Below are positions 30,501 through 42,812 of a stretch of DNA of 64,000 bases, piece after piece; the first letter of the stretch is position 1, and each line of letters opens with the position of its first letter. Under the pieces are notes generated by a model. That model saw nothing but the letters and a program-made list of their open reading frames with translations, ran no database searches and had not been told where the DNA came from. The position numbers were made by a program, and so were the translations under genes. This DNA comes from Amyelois transitella (Eukaryota; Arthropoda; Insecta; Lepidoptera; Pyralidae). The stretch is taken from contig NC_083529.1 in assembly GCF_032362555.1 (NCBI RefSeq), forward strand, positions 1,550,001-1,614,000. The letters are read 5' to 3'.

Positions 30501-33500
30501 CGCTCTTAACCTCTCTTAACCCTATTACGTGTAGAAGACAAACCATAACGCGTTCCAGTTGCGTTCTATGTTTGAAAAGCGACATCTAGTAGCACTACTT
30601 TTAACTATAAAAAACTCAATTTTCTTTATTTTAATGTGTTAATGTCAACAAAATGCAAGTTTAATGCTGGTCTGATAGGGAAGAAATTTTATGTAAGCTT
30701 TGTTGGAAAGTTTGGAATTATTTTTTTAAATAATATAATGCTAGCAACTTTTTTCTGTGCCATGCAAAAGATTAATGACTGTACATGAAGGAATAGTGCA
30801 CTACTCGCACTCTGCCTACGGGGAGAGAGGCGTGATTTGATTCCTTACATACCTGTGGGATGTGATGACTCACTTTGGGAATTCGGGATAACAAGATTGT
30901 GCGTAAAGGAAAAATTACAGGATGAGTCACTCGCGACCAGAACGCCCCTAGCGGCGGGAGGAGGAAGGTTCAGTTGATATCGAATTCAGGATAACGACGA
31001 TGAGTCACGGGTTCAAGGTCGCGAAGTCGTTTGAATTCCTGTAAATTTAAGCTTCCCTTTTTTTGCCGTCTTGGTGGGAATATTAAAAAAGAGGTTATGT
31101 TTGACTTTGGAAAATTTACTATTACTATTAAATAATTGAATAGGTACTACTTAATAATGGAATATTCATACACAATTTAATAAAAATCCTTGCTTATGCA
31201 ATATTATAATTGTTATTTGTTCATAGCTAGCATAGACCAGACTGAAGCGATTATCCTGTTTTAAGTACCTATCAAATGTTTATTGTCCCGACTTAGGTAT
31301 TCTTTTTTTTCAAGTGACAAACCTATTCATTAGTTTATCATATAACAGGTACTATGGTATATTCTAAAATTACCAACTCTAATCTAATTACTTCTAGTAT
31401 CAATAAAGTAGTTGACATAAAAATATTAATTAATTACCTATGTAGGTTCGAAGTGTACTTGACTACGGGTTCATAGACCTTTATAATAGATGACTATGTC
31501 ATCATGAGTTGTGCAACATATTATGTGATGTCGCCATGATATTGTCAGTTGAATCATTATTACAATAACTGGTAGCTCTAGTTATTATAATTATTGTAAG
31601 TATTTTATAATAGATTTAATAGGAATGCTTAAGTGATTTGGAAAAAATTGGGAAAGTTGGAAGGCCTCGACGAACATACCTTGATCAATACGGAGACGTT
31701 CTAGCGAAAGGTCTGGTCAAGAGTACCCGAAACCGACGAGCTTGCATGAAGAGAATTATGAAAGTTGATGATGCGAAAGAAGTATGCAGGGTACGATGGT
31801 TTAATCCAACTTTTTAAATTAAATAAAAAGCAATAAGTACCTATGTATGTATTGTAACTATGTTGAGTGTCATGTAACTAGATGTGTAACCATAATTAAA
31901 AAAATAGTAAAAAGTAAAAAAAAATTGTAATAATTCCCATGCTTATTCATTCATTCAAATGTTCACGTCTATAATCCCATGCGGGGTAGACAGAGCCAGC
32001 AGTCTTGATAACTGATAGGCCACGTTCAGCCTTTATAAGCCTAACCCTTAGTCGCCTTTTCCGACATCCATGGGGGATATGGAGTAGTTCTTTTCTAAAG
32101 TGACGGAAACCACATGGAAATTCCCATGCTCGAATACAAAAAAACTTTTTCTTTTTTTGTTTTGACTTTGATGTTTTTTTCAGTTACATAAAAATAGTTA
32201 TGCTGTATTTTTTAAGGATTCGATTTACTTAATTATTTTTTTTTCATTTTTCGTAAAGTACGTTAGGCATCTACTTCTTTCAGGATGACTCATCGCAACA
32301 AATTCCTGAACTGCCTTCAGAATGACTCACAGACACCCATCTCTTTTTTATCAAAGCAATCTTGTTGCTATCACTGTTCTTCTTACAAGACGTTGTTCCA
32401 TCTTGCTCTGACAAATGGTGCTGTCTCTTTTCATTCAGGTCCTATTCATAGTCGTTTCTTCTTATTCAATTCTTTTTCGAATTTCTTAACATATCTGAAT
32501 TTGTATTTCCTGTCTGTTCCATTCCTATTAATAGAAACTTATGAAACTACTCACTTCAAAAATGTCAAAATAAAGTAAAAAAATATATAAGAATTTATAG
32601 ATTTCAAAATACATTGGTCATAAAATAATTATTTTTTAATTGGCACGCGGGCGCATTTATCACTTGTCAGGCAGGCTATGAATAATTCCGAGAAACCCCC
32701 TTGCATAGACGAATCAAACCACACACATACACAAAACGACTCCTCATTTTCAACCTTATAGCTAAAAACATACGGTTGATAATATACCTCACTTTGCGTT
32801 AATGACGCAAATCAAAACGTATTAAATGTTTTTTTAAACAGACGATTTTGATACTTAGATGTACAATTTTAAGGTTGATATATAAACGAACTACATAATT
32901 TTACTCAACTTTAGTAGTGGTAGTAGTTTCATTGATAAAACCAGTATTGCAATATTTGAAGGTAAAAGCAATGAATACAGGTGAAGGATCCTGGTTATAT
33001 TAGGTTTGGGGAAAAACGTAATTGCATTTCGTAGGTCCGGCTTGATATCCGACGTTACTTTCACCATATATTACAAATAATTATATTAATACTTCCTTGC
33101 AGGGCTTGGAAAACGGTTAGTTTTTCGAAACGTTATCGACTTTTTAGGTTAAGAACGATTTGTTTCGATTTCGTTCGAACTGAACATTGAAAAACCAAAA
33201 CGTTTTATGGGCATGAACATAATTTCGATCGTTTTCGTTGAATAAAACCGTTTTTTAACATCTAAAACGTTTTTCACTTTTCTTGAAATCGACAAAAGCC
33301 TACTTGCATAAATGTATTCTTGAATGCGGATAAAATAAAAGAAGTAGATATACTTACTTAGATACTACAAACATCGCCTTTCAGTCTTCTCAAGACTGTT
33401 GACTCTGTCCACCCCGCAAAGGATATAGACGTAACTATAGGTACTATGCTTGTGTGTATATGTATGTAAGTAGTAGTTATAACAAAAAGAGATAAAACGA

Positions 33501-33714
33501 CTTACCTAGCAGTAGCCTGCCCCCCTGGCCAATAGAACGCCCAGAACGGGTCTTTGAAGGGCACCTGGTCTTCCTTAGCAGTCCAGAGAGGGCAGGAGGG
33601 TGTCACCAAGCGGAGGACCAGCTCAGGGGTGAGGTGGCGGCGGGAGGGCGCCGTGTGCTTGATGATCAGGGAAGCTACGTCTTTCAGCATCGTCTGGAAG
33701 ATCATCATCATCAT
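27422..33714 (-). CDS. ETFBKMT: ETF beta-subunit lysine methyltransferase, whole gene (4 exons seen)
   Basis: Exons on the - strand are 33714-33506, 28363-28233, 28035-27848 and 27565-27422. They join in frame to 672 nt (223 aa plus stop). This is a seven-beta-strand SAM-dependent methyltransferase. In the known family it trimethylates lysines of the electron-transfer flavoprotein beta subunit in mitochondria. Visible hallmarks, in order, are LTPELVLRLVTP-x-CPLW, the signature DPFWAFYWPGGQA-x-AR, motif I VLDIGCGCGAGSIAA, the acidic GNDID of strand beta 2, ILIGDMFYDEE (post-II block), and VLIGDPGR near the C-terminus. The human protein is about 40 residues longer at the N-terminus, so a presequence exon may be missing upstream. 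CTTCCAG at 33700-33694 could be an acceptor instead of coding. It converges with LHFPL. A tRNA-Ala gene lies in its second intron on the other strand. Confidence 0.9.
27848..28035 (-). CDS. ETFBKMT: ETFBKMT exon 3
   Basis: The acceptor is GTTTCAG, 36 nt from the tRNA-Ala gene, and the donor is GTAAGT. It encodes the substrate-side helices and ILIGDMFYDEEFANILFEWL, typical of this family. Confidence 0.92.
28072..28143 (+). tRNA. tRNA-Ala (anticodon TGC)
   Basis: This is a complete 72-nt cloverleaf. The acceptor stem GGGGATG pairs with CATCTCC, including the G3:U70 pair that is the alanine identity element. The discriminator base is A. The D arm contains the A box TAGCTCAGTGG and the T arm contains GGTTCGATCCC. 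The anticodon loop is TTTGCAT. It lies on the strand opposite ETFBKMT, within the 197-nt intron between exons 2 and 3. Confidence 0.95.
28233..28363 (-). CDS. ETFBKMT: ETFBKMT exon 2 (SAM-binding motif I)
   Basis: The acceptor is TTTTTCAG and the donor is GTAAGT. The 131-nt exon encodes VLDIGCGCGAGS and VVGNDID. The frame joins both neighbours. Confidence 0.92.
29032..29084. repeat. GC-rich foldback
   Basis: GTGTTCCTGGAAAT faces ATTTCAGGGAACAC, around a GGGGGGTGGATCCCCCC core. It is unusually GC-rich for the region. Confidence 0.6.
30280..30420 (+). mobile_element. SINE-A, strongly diverged
   Basis: GGGATTCTTTTAGAAGATTT, then CTATCTACCCCGCAATGGAT and AAAGACGTGATATACG, keep the family order at low identity. 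Confidence 0.4.
30809..30838 (+). mobile_element. RTE-like LINE 3' end, short piece
   Basis: CTCTGCCTACGGGGAGAGAG then GCGTGATTT. Confidence 0.5.
31641..31793 (+). mobile_element. RTE-like LINE 3' fragment
   Basis: GGAAGGCCTCGACGAACATA, then AGAGTACCCGAAACCGACGA and GAAGTATGCAGG. It is truncated before the 3' tail. Confidence 0.75.
31945..32117 (-). mobile_element. SINE-A copy with internal deletion
   Basis: ATGCGGGGTAGACAGAGCCA, then GCCACGTTCAGCCTTTATAA (the deletion join), then GACATCCATGGGGG and GGAAACCACATGG. Confidence 0.7.
33380..33470 (+). mobile_element. SINE-A tail fragment
   Basis: TTCAGTCTTCTCAAGACTGT, then CCACCCCGCAAAGGATATAG and a TATG tail. It ends 36 bp from ETFBKMT exon 1. 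Confidence 0.65.
33506..33714 (-). CDS. ETFBKMT: ETFBKMT exon 1 (start uncertain)
   Basis: This exon carries LTPELVLRLVTP and DPFWAFYWPGGQ and ends at a GTAAGT donor. The first Met of the open frame is at 33714 and another is at 33690. The text CTTCCAG just before 33693 may be a splice acceptor, in which case an upstream exon supplies the start. Confidence 0.75.
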
Positions 33715-33965
33715 ATGAGTGCTAATTCGGTGTAGAAAATCTAAAACATATTGTTTTATGTAAAAGTATTAATATGTATGTTTTTTTGTGGTTCCTGACA
33801 CTTTCGAAAAGGATCACTAAATGACGACTAAGGGACTAGGCATCATCTAGCACAACTTTTACAATGATACAATATGGGTAAGGTCAGTTTTTCAAATGAA
33901 GCGATAGCGGTCTGACCTGCGCATCATGGTCACATCTCCGAAACGTTGTGGAATCATACATATAC

Positions 33966-34230
33966 CTACATACATACATATGGTCACGTCTGTATCCCTT
34001 GTGGGATAGACAGAGCCAACAGTCTCGAAAAGACTGATCGGCCACGTTCAGCTATTTGGCCTAATGATAGAATTGAGATCCAAATAGTGACAGGTTGCAG
34101 CCCATCGCCTAAAAAAAGAATCCCAATTTTGTAAGCCTATCCCTTAGTCGCCTTTTACGACAACCATGGGAAAGAGATGGAGTGATCCTATTCTTTTTAT
34201 TTTGTATTGGTTGCGGGAACCACACGGCAC
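33966..34230 (-). mobile_element. SINE-A, full-length copy
   Basis: The tail ACATACATACATATGGTCAC, the full body, and the head GCGGGAACCACACGGCAC are present. Confidence 0.85.
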
Positions 34231-34530
34231 AAATTGTGGAATCATAAGGATAAAACATGATTATACTAAACCATAGATAAGTAATTCCCACTAAATATAC
34301 TGACAATATTCCTTATTTAATTTACAAACAAAATATTAATTATACAGCACATGTATAGGGAAAACGTGACATTATGGACAAATACACAATAACATAAGTT
34401 CTTTATCTAGTGGAATCACAGTTGAATGTTTCCTCAATGGCTATAACATTTATTTATTAGTTGCCTGACTTATTAACGGCGGTCGTCGGGCCGGTATAAA
34501 TAATACCCAAAGAAAATAACCACTAATCTT

Positions 34531-34790
34531 GTACCGTGTGGTTCCCGGCACTATTACAAAAAGAATAGGACCTCTCCATCTCTTTCCCATGGATGTCGTA
34601 AATGGCGACTAAGGGATAGGCTTATAAACTTGGTATTTTTCTTTTAGGCGATGGGCTGGCAACCCGACACTATTAGAATCTCAATTCTATCATTAAGCCA
34701 AATAGCTGAACGTGTCCATTTAGTCTTTTCAAGACTGTTGGCTCTGTCTACCCCGCAAGGGTTATAGACGTGACCATATGTATGTATATG
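34531..34790 (+). mobile_element. SINE-A, full-length copy
   Basis: It runs from GTACCGTGTGGTTCCCGGCA to a (TATG)n tail. It faces the copy at 34879-35060. Confidence 0.85.
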
Positions 34791-34878
34791 TATCATAGAG
34801 GACAAATGTGTGAAACAACTACCACCCACACTGTCCAGTTAGATTTCTCCAACCACGTCACAGACCTCATCAAAGATT

Positions 34879-35060
34879 ACATACATACATACATATGGTC
34901 ATGTCTATATCCATTGCGGGGTAGACAGAGCCAACAGTCTTGAAAAGACTGAATGGCCACGTTCAGCTATTTGGCTTAATGATAGAATTGAGATTCAAAT
35001 AGTGACAGGTTGCTAGCCCATCGCCTAAAAAAGAATCCCAAGTTTGGAAGCCTATCCCTT
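34879..35060 (-). mobile_element. SINE-A, 3' two thirds
   Basis: ACATACATACATACATATGG through GGAAGCCTATCCCTT. The head is missing. It is inverted relative to 34531-34790 with an 88-bp spacer. Confidence 0.8.
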
Positions 35061-35879
35061 ATCAAAGATTCTCTGACAGAAAGTGGGTATAAATAGTGCG
35101 AAAGATTTAGAGCAATTGCTGATTGGCCAAGACAAGATGATAAGCAGGAGTGACGTAATGATACGTCATTACACACACATAAATTCTTGTCTTTATCCCT
35201 TATAGGCTCAGACAGGGCCAACAGTGACAAGACTGTATAAGTATAATATACATATGTACTAATTTGTTTCACACAAGACTAAAGCAATTACCATTGTTTT
35301 TTCAAACTCAAACTCAAAATATTTATTGCATAAATGTGTAGACATGGTGATGGAATTACATTTAACAGTATCAACAGCTTGCCCCTTCAGGCATGCAATA
35401 TTTTTAGTATTGAAAATACTGACGTATATAAAATAATACAGACATAAAACTTTTTCTTAACTTTACATAAAATATTGTTAATATCTGATCAAAGTTTTTA
35501 TGCTTAATTTGTACAGCAGTCAAAGCATTCAACCAAATTATAAAAAAAAACATTATTTAACAACCAAGCTTTTAATTTATTTTCGAATAATAGAGTATTA
35601 TAATAAAATAGAATTACCTATATTAAGAGTATTATACTTTTAATTTCTGCAGGTTAGTGGTTAAATATTTTAATGCCGTTAATAAAAGCACTTTTGTTGA
35701 ATTTCACTATTTACATTTGGTTCTCTTTGGTTTCTTCTGAGTACAATTTTTTTCTTAAAGAATATAATGTTTTCTCTTATGAAAACACATAATTCGAGAA
35801 TGTATATATAAGTTAGCGTTATGTATCCCTCTTTCTTGAATACATTTCTTAGTGAATACCTTTTTCAGTGTGAATGTGC

Positions 35880-36010
35880 AGTATGGAAATGTCTGCAGTA
35901 GGGGCGATCGGGGTGTGATAACCGATGTAAATGTCAACGAAAAAACTAGAAAATTAAAGAAACACCCGCCACCACGCCCACTAAACACCGAAAATCGGCC
36001 GCTGCGTCAC
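35880..36010 (-). promoter_or_regulatory. GC-richer patch, possible ETFBKMT first exon or promoter
   Basis: This is a short GC-rich stretch upstream of ETFBKMT exon 1, after long AT-rich text. On the - strand it carries an open frame with ATG at 35988 and a possible donor GTATTC at about 35860. The link to ETFBKMT is a guess. Confidence 0.2.
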
Positions 36011-38513
36011 ACCACACGGCAAACAGTTTGATCCTCATAAATGATTGATAAGTGATAACAAAAGAGGCGTAAATGCGCAGTTAGTCTGCTGTAATGGAGG
36101 ACGAAATAACGGTGTGATTTGGGTTATTGTGTTGACAAACTGGAATGAAAGAGCATATGTTATTTGGATCATACATATAGCATGCAATAGCTGACACAAA
36201 TAACTTATTCACGAAAAGATTTGACAATTTTCTCTTGTCTGAGTTATGTATTATCAAAGTTTTGTCATTCATCATTCAGTCAGTAACAAATCCATATTGG
36301 AAAATTTATCCATATTAAAAAAGCAGTAGTTGCAATAAATGCTTCTTGTCCTTTAGCCAAAGTCATCTATAATATTCATAAGAAGAGCTTGAGTGGTGTT
36401 ATTTTGTCTTTGAGATCAGATTTATTTTATATATTATTAATAAAATCCGATAAGAAATGAGTAAATTGCATGAGCCCACTATTTATTTTAAACTGAAACG
36501 TAGTACAAGTAAAATACACCTTAGGAATTTTCCCCGCTACCGAAAGAGATAGCAAACATTTCAAAATTTTAAGACGTAGCTAGGTATGAAATGTTTACAC
36601 GAGTTTTGGAGTTATGCATCTCAATTATTGTCGTCACTGGCGTCAGTTTTCGTCGTAAACTTGTATGTCATTTGAATAACTTATAACTTTCACCAACGTT
36701 TCATAATCCAGCCTATATTCTTTAGGGCCCAGGAGTCAGGGTCCATTTTCCGACATATCTTTATCCAGTTTGTCTAGTCCTCGACATCCTCTATAATAAG
36801 TAAATTGGCTCGACAATCTCCTGCGATGTCTACCCAGGATTCAACTTTACAGTTATAATTTCATCGGAATCGGTTAAGTACTTTCCTAGTTGTATCTTTA
36901 GCGGGTCCGGTATAGGTACTACTCCAACATAATAGGGTTAGAGGCGAACTTCAAGAGGCTTCGAAATTTCGCGCATAGTGGCATATGTTTCGCAGCGGCA
37001 TCAAGAGAGGCCGCGAAAGATATCTTTAAACCAGGATGGTGTTTAGTATTTTAACAAAACAAGAGAATCCGGAGGTCTGCAGGATAACACCTTAAGGCGA
37101 CTATTCGATATATTCGTGTATCGTCAGCCACCTCTAGAATAGGGGGGTGAAAAATACAGAACTAAAATGACTCTGAAGAAATTTTGTAGGTATTCAAGAA
37201 AGAGTGCGCTGTCAGAGAGCTAGCTCCTCCCATGATTCGGCGACAATAGCCAGAAGGCTGGCCAATCCAAAGTGTATTTTTAGCACTATTTGCCTTTAAA
37301 ACACCGGCGTCCACGTAACTCAGGTAATAAATGAAGATTAACTTATACTTTTTTTTAACTTTACATACTTACTTTGTAGCGGGAGCGATGATTATAGCTC
37401 CACCACCACCAAAGGGAAGATCTTCCGCCAGGCTAGGTGTTATGCCTGGGGAACCGCGCGACAGACGATGTTGAATCGGAAGTTCTTATATGCTCCAATC
37501 CCTGACTTGTAGCGTAGAGACGTCGACCACAGCTTCTTAGAACATCACCGGATAGATTTAAAGTGCTTTCCTACTACACTGACTATAGAATGGAAACTCA
37601 TCACTATAGGTATAATATTTTAATCTGTGCATAAAGGTAAACAGTATTTACAGGGAAAATACCTCTGGACAGTCCCAGGCGATACGGCCCAGACGTGAAT
37701 TGTTTCGCAAACATAACAGGATAATGTCCACATAATGTCTGTTGTTTTTTGGTTAAAATGTTATGCCGTGCCGTGGTAGGCGCCTTTAGATTTTTCAGAA
37801 AGAGATAAGTTTGTATTTTTGTTTGTAAAGATAAGCTCATAAACAAAGAGAGTGTTTTAGTCTAATCGACCACAGAGAAATATTACAACTTGAGAAAAAA
37901 ATAAGCTAATTGATCCTCAATTTTATTTGGTAACAAATTAACTAACCCATAAAATTTTACAAGGAATTAGAAAATTAGACTACTTTGACTTGAATTGAAA
38001 AATAAATCTGTGTTCCAAATTTCATCAAAATTGATTCAGTAGTTTTCCGAGTTAATACGTTACAAACATACAAATCTACAGAAGTGAGTTTGATAAAAGT
38101 ATCCATACAAGAGCTAGGTCTAAAAAAGCTTTTTTTTTAGCCTTTGCCAAGTTATGAGGGAGTTGAATGGAGTATAGTATAGTAGAACTTTGTAAAAACA
38201 ACCCAGACACAATATAACCTGAATCGACAATATCAATTATTCAAAAGACTAAATTTCCATTTTTCTTAACAGTGCCGCCATTCATCTTACTGATAATTAT
38301 TTCAGCAAACTCGTGAGTTTCGGCCGATGTGTGCTATTTAAACTATGTTAGGTTGTTGAACTAAATGCGCAGTAACTAGCCTTTATTTAGAACGAGACGA
38401 CTGGAAAAATCACAAGGCGTTTCGGCGAAATACGCATATAAATGTTGAAACATGGGGAAAACGTCAGCTTCTTCTGAAATAGACATTTTTTTCTTATTGT
38501 CATTTAAATCTTG

Positions 38514-38572
38514 TGACTTGGTCAAGTGTACCCAAAACCGTGGAGCTTGCAAGAAGACAATTATGAATAGCG
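38514..38572 (+). mobile_element. RTE-like LINE 3' fragment, short
   Basis: GACTTGGTCAAGTGTACCCA, then AAACCGTGGAGCTTGCAAGA, similar to the RTE relic coding for STRNRRAC. Confidence 0.5.
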
Positions 38573-39730
38573 GACCCAGGGCTCGAGTTAGGAGGATAAC
38601 GAATGAGCCGCGCGCAAAAGCCTTTCATCATACGTCACAGTTTCATAAATATTTATATTTCACACATCGAGGCTGGGACAACTAATTAATATTCTATAAC
38701 AGTATCATAACCGGTTCCATAAAATATTTTCCTTATAATAACGTTTATATCGAAGTTCAATGACGTCTATGAGTTTTCCGTACGATCTGCGACATTTATT
38801 CTGACGTCTATACTATAGATATGTGACATTACCATAAAAAAAACTACACACATATAAAATTACTGACAGTTACCTACTTTTGCATTTATAATATTAGCAG
38901 GAATTTGACGTAATTCTTGTCTTCTTAAATTTAAGAGCTTTCTCTTGTCGGTGGAGTTAAGTGAAGTTTTTTTCATTCATCTCTTTTCTCTGTTATAAAA
39001 TAAGGAAAAATAATGGAAAGAGAGGAAGTGGAAAACCAAGAATAAAATAATAAGATCAAATAAAGCAAAATGTAAACGTTACAACATACCAACAAATTTA
39101 ACATACAATTAGATCTTATTAAGTATAGTCAATATAATACTAACATGAGTACGAGAGTTGAGTCAATAAAGATCTTTGTTTCATTAACTTAGCTGCGTTA
39201 TAAAAGCAAGGCTGTGTCTTCTAGGTTAGATATGACGTATAAGACCTGTCTAGGGTTTCGATTTGCTATAATTGGCTTATTGTTTGCGTTACATATAGTT
39301 GCATTGTATGTCTAAATAAAGAATACCAGGGATGGAATTGATTTGGTGAAGTAAATAAATACGTATTTAAAAGCTGTTTACAAGAAGAATGGGTAAAGTG
39401 AATATTTTTTTTGTTAGATTAGCCTTAGAAATGGTAAAACTGGCGCAATTTCCTTACTGGCAATATCAGGTTTTTAAAGATGGTAAATAAGTATTAAATT
39501 AAAAATTCCATTGAATTATTTTTAAATTTCTGTTGGAAAAACTAAATAAACAATAACTCCCAATAAATCGTTTTTATTAAACAGTATTTTCCTAGAAAAG
39601 TGTTTATACTACTTGTTTACAAGGAAATTATTTAATTTTTAGGCGATCGCTCGTATCATTGATTCGATTCAGAGAAACTGTCTTAATTCTTACTTTTTGA
39701 TAAAACTAGTGTACATAGGTACTTAAAATC

Positions 39731-39775
39731 ATGCACCTTTCCCGATGGGTTAGGCAGAGACTACATCTTTTTCTT
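39731..39775 (-). mobile_element. RTE-like LINE 3' end fragment
   Basis: GCACCTTTCCCGATGGGTTA then GGCAGAGACTACATC. Confidence 0.5.
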
Positions 39776-39784
39776 CGTGCAAAC

Positions 39785-39909
39785 TTGTTGATGAAATTTG
39801 GTATGTAGGTAGCTGAAGACCCAGAATAACATATAGCCTACTTTTTATCCCGAAGTTCCTGCGGGATTGATAGGGTTTCCATGCGGACGAAGTCGCGGGC
39901 GGCCTCTAG
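39785..39909 (+). mobile_element. Helitron-like 3' half
   Basis: CTACTTTTTATCCCGAAGTT, then GGACGAAGTCGCGGGCGGCC and TCTAG before T. The 5' end is not found. Confidence 0.5.
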
Positions 39910-40250
39910 TATAACATATATCACGTCCTTACCTATCTGTTCAGAAGAGATCTGTCTCATCAAAGCTTCGAAGGAATTGAAATCTACTTACATGCTTAAT
40001 TTAAAATCTATAAATCCATCGGTTTCATCTGTGCGTTTAATATCAGCCAATCAGTATTCTATCTTATATACAGTTACTTAAAGATTATTTCGGATTCTAT
40101 GCATGTCGTATATCAAAGTGAACTACGCAAAATGCGATTGATCACAAACAGATGCTATTCAGAGACGTCGGTGCTAGGGTCTGCTTAGTGATAGTGTGCT
40201 GGACAAAGGTACTTTGTACCCTGGTAATCGCGTTTGTTTACATTCTCTAC

Positions 40251-40363
40251 GAATCTCATTTCTATCATTAAGCCAAATAGCTGAACGTGGCCATTTAGTC
40301 TTCAAGACTGTTGGCTCTGTCTAACCCGCATGGGATATAGACGTGACCATATGTATGTATGTA
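40251..40363 (+). mobile_element. SINE-A, 3' half
   Basis: TTCTATCATTAAGCCAAATA, then GCATGGGATATAGACGTGAC and a (TATG)n tail. Confidence 0.75.
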
Positions 40364-41360
40364 ATTTTTTTTTTACAATCATCATCTTATCAGCCGTATA
40401 ACGTCCACTTCTCACCTCGCTCTCTCTGAGGTAAACTGCATCCTTTCTATAATGTGAGAAAATTATTTTTGTTTTCAGATAAAGAATCATTATGGAACTA
40501 ACAAATAGAAATATCATAATTGACAGACGCAGGTTAAAGGCTGAAATGTTTGAAAAGGCCTCTCTAATGGAAATGAAACTCGTCTATCGCGCGGTCAGTT
40601 GGTCCTCTTAACAATGATATTGGACAAACAAAAAGTCTAGGCAATACGAAAGACATCGTCTGTATAGCACAACAGTCACAACCTGTAGTTGAAAAATTCT
40701 TTTTATCAAAGATTTTTTTTTCAGGTCTTTTGTTTCCATACAAAGCCATCTCCATAACTGGCGTTTGAATCTTTTCTTCTCTTAAAGGTATAAATCTGTG
40801 ATGTGGTATGTACGTATGTATTACTTTAGATATCTACTGCACAGAACAGATGCGCGGGCGCAGGCGCCAGGGGCGTAAGAGATGGGAGACGTCCGTACTA
40901 GGTACAACCTGATAAAGTTATCAGCAAGCTACTAGGAATCGTATTGTTTTTGTTTTGGTCGATTGAGGTGACCGTATGTAAGTTTTTATTATAGAATTCG
41001 GAATATAAGACTTTAGAAATATTTGTTCTTCGGTATGCCTCAAAGTCTATCAAAGGAAAGGCTTTTAAATTTGAGATTCTACTACAAAACAAACTGTCAC
41101 TATCTGAAATGAGATCTCAATGTTCGCAATCTCGGCCTTGGTTCGAGAGATCTTTAGGAAGGTAGGGGAACTTTTTGGGCTAAATCAAGGATGAGAACGC
41201 AAAGATATTCATACATAAAGTCAAGAAATGACAACTTTAATACGTTACTGCATGAAGATGTTGGGGTTTTCCTCGCAGCTTTTCCTATTTGCATTTGGGT
41301 GTTTTATGCGGTTTTTCACCGTCACCCAATCATAATTCTACCCACTCTACCTTTGAGTTA

Positions 41361-41430
41361 TACATACATATAATCACGTCTATATCCCTTGCGGGGTAGA
41401 CAGAGCCAGTAGTCTTTAAAGTCTGATAGG
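41361..41430 (-). mobile_element. SINE-A tail fragment
   Basis: TACATACATATAATCACGTC, then CCCTTGCGGGGTAGACAGAG. Confidence 0.7.
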
Positions 41431-42018
41431 AGTCATTGAGTTATAAGTCCCCGAGAAATTCTAAACATAAAGATAGCCTTAGATTATCCTTTAATTTTTT
41501 ATTTAAATAATGTATCAGGTAATTAATAACATTAGAATCACATAAATCATTAAACGAATTTCAAGCAATTCGCTAAACAAACAGACCGTCAAACACACCA
41601 AACTGATCATAAGAATTGTTAAGTTTTTTTTTTGTACTTTCAAACCTAAAATCCACACAAGCGAGACAGTAGCTTAGAACAAGACAAATAAAAACCCGTT
41701 TGTTACAATGTCCTATTTAACCTGCATGATAATGATGATATAAATGTTGACAACACACACAAAGCTGATGATCGCACATATCCGCCAACAGCGCCAACGC
41801 GATAAAAGATAAATATACGTGTTTGTCATGACACGACAGAACGTGATTCTGATGCAAATTCTAACATAATTGTTAATACAGAGCCTGGTCAAAGTACTGG
41901 TAAATAAGAAGGTAAAATGTAAGAAAGCGAAGTGAGCCTTTAAGAATAAATAAGACAAAGAAATAATAATTAGGCTGAGGGTGCAAATCTGAGCATGCAA
42001 AAGATAAAAGATGAAAAC

Positions 42019-42145
42019 ATACATACATATGGTCAAGTCCATATGTATGTATGTGTGTGTATGCGGGGTAGACAGAGCCAACAGTCTTAAAAAAACTGAA
42101 TGGCCACGTTTAGCTTTTTGGCTTAACGATAGAATTGAGATTCAA
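42019..42145 (-). mobile_element. SINE-A, 3' half with rearranged tail
   Basis: The tail has ACATACATATGG and CCATATGTATGTATG facing each other around TCAAGT, a local inverted duplication. The body TGGCCACGTTTAGC and GATAGAATTGAGATTCAA follows. Confidence 0.65.
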
Positions 42146-42749
42146 CTGAAAACTATGAATATATAACAGTAAATAGTTTGAATTCCTACTCGAAGAGTGA
42201 ACATGCCAGTGCGGAGATAATTAGTAATTTAATTTTAAACATTATTGCATAAACTAAGTACAAAGGTTGCTTTAGATTAGACTAACAATGCCTTTTGATT
42301 TTCTCTACCAAATTACTAAAAGATCAAATAGAGGAATAGATGTGAGTGGTGTTATAAAGTGTACAGTGGAAGAATTATTAAATCTCTATCCGAAACGGTA
42401 TAAATAATGTTTTAACTACGAAAGCTAAACAATCATTTATGCCAAGTTATTGAATCAAAAAAATAAGAAATGCGATAGGATACCCGAGTTTCATTACTTT
42501 ATATGCATAGAAACAAATGCAAAAAAGGTTGGATTTCGCAACATTATGAATCATTGCGCACGCGCCGATCATAACAATGTGAATCACAAAGTTATTTCTG
42601 TGCCAAGTTCGAGTTGGATTAGCTAGATAAGATGTTTGAGGAAACTGTTGATGTACTTATTTGTTTCGATATGTTTTGCGGTTGCTGATTTGGTCAATTA
42701 TTTCTTTATTTATATTGAATTTGTTGAATTCGTTAACTTGAATTTCAGT

Positions 42750-42812
42750 CTTTCAAGTCCGCTGGCTCTGTCTACCGCGCAAGAGATATAGACGTGACTA
42801 TATGTATGTATT
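42750..42812 (+). mobile_element. SINE-A tail fragment
   Basis: GCTGGCTCTGTCTACCGCGC, then AGATATAGACGTGAC and a TATG tail. Confidence 0.7.

Larger units (their letters stand above)
28364..33505. other. ETFBKMT intron 1, no further gene seen
   Basis: This 5.1-kb intron holds a GC-rich foldback near 29032-29084, RTE-like and SINE-A pieces listed separately, and otherwise AT-rich text. The 97-codon frame at 32285-32578 is Ser/Phe-rich and unrecognised. Confidence 0.5.
36020..40250. other. No gene seen
   Basis: This holds AT-rich sequence, short open frames without family features, a short RTE-like piece (38514-38572) and Helitron/RTE pieces near 39731-39909. Confidence 0.45.

Noticed and set aside
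32285..32578. 97-codon ORF
   Set aside because: It is Ser/Phe/Leu-rich with no domain, splice partners or upstream signals; likely chance.
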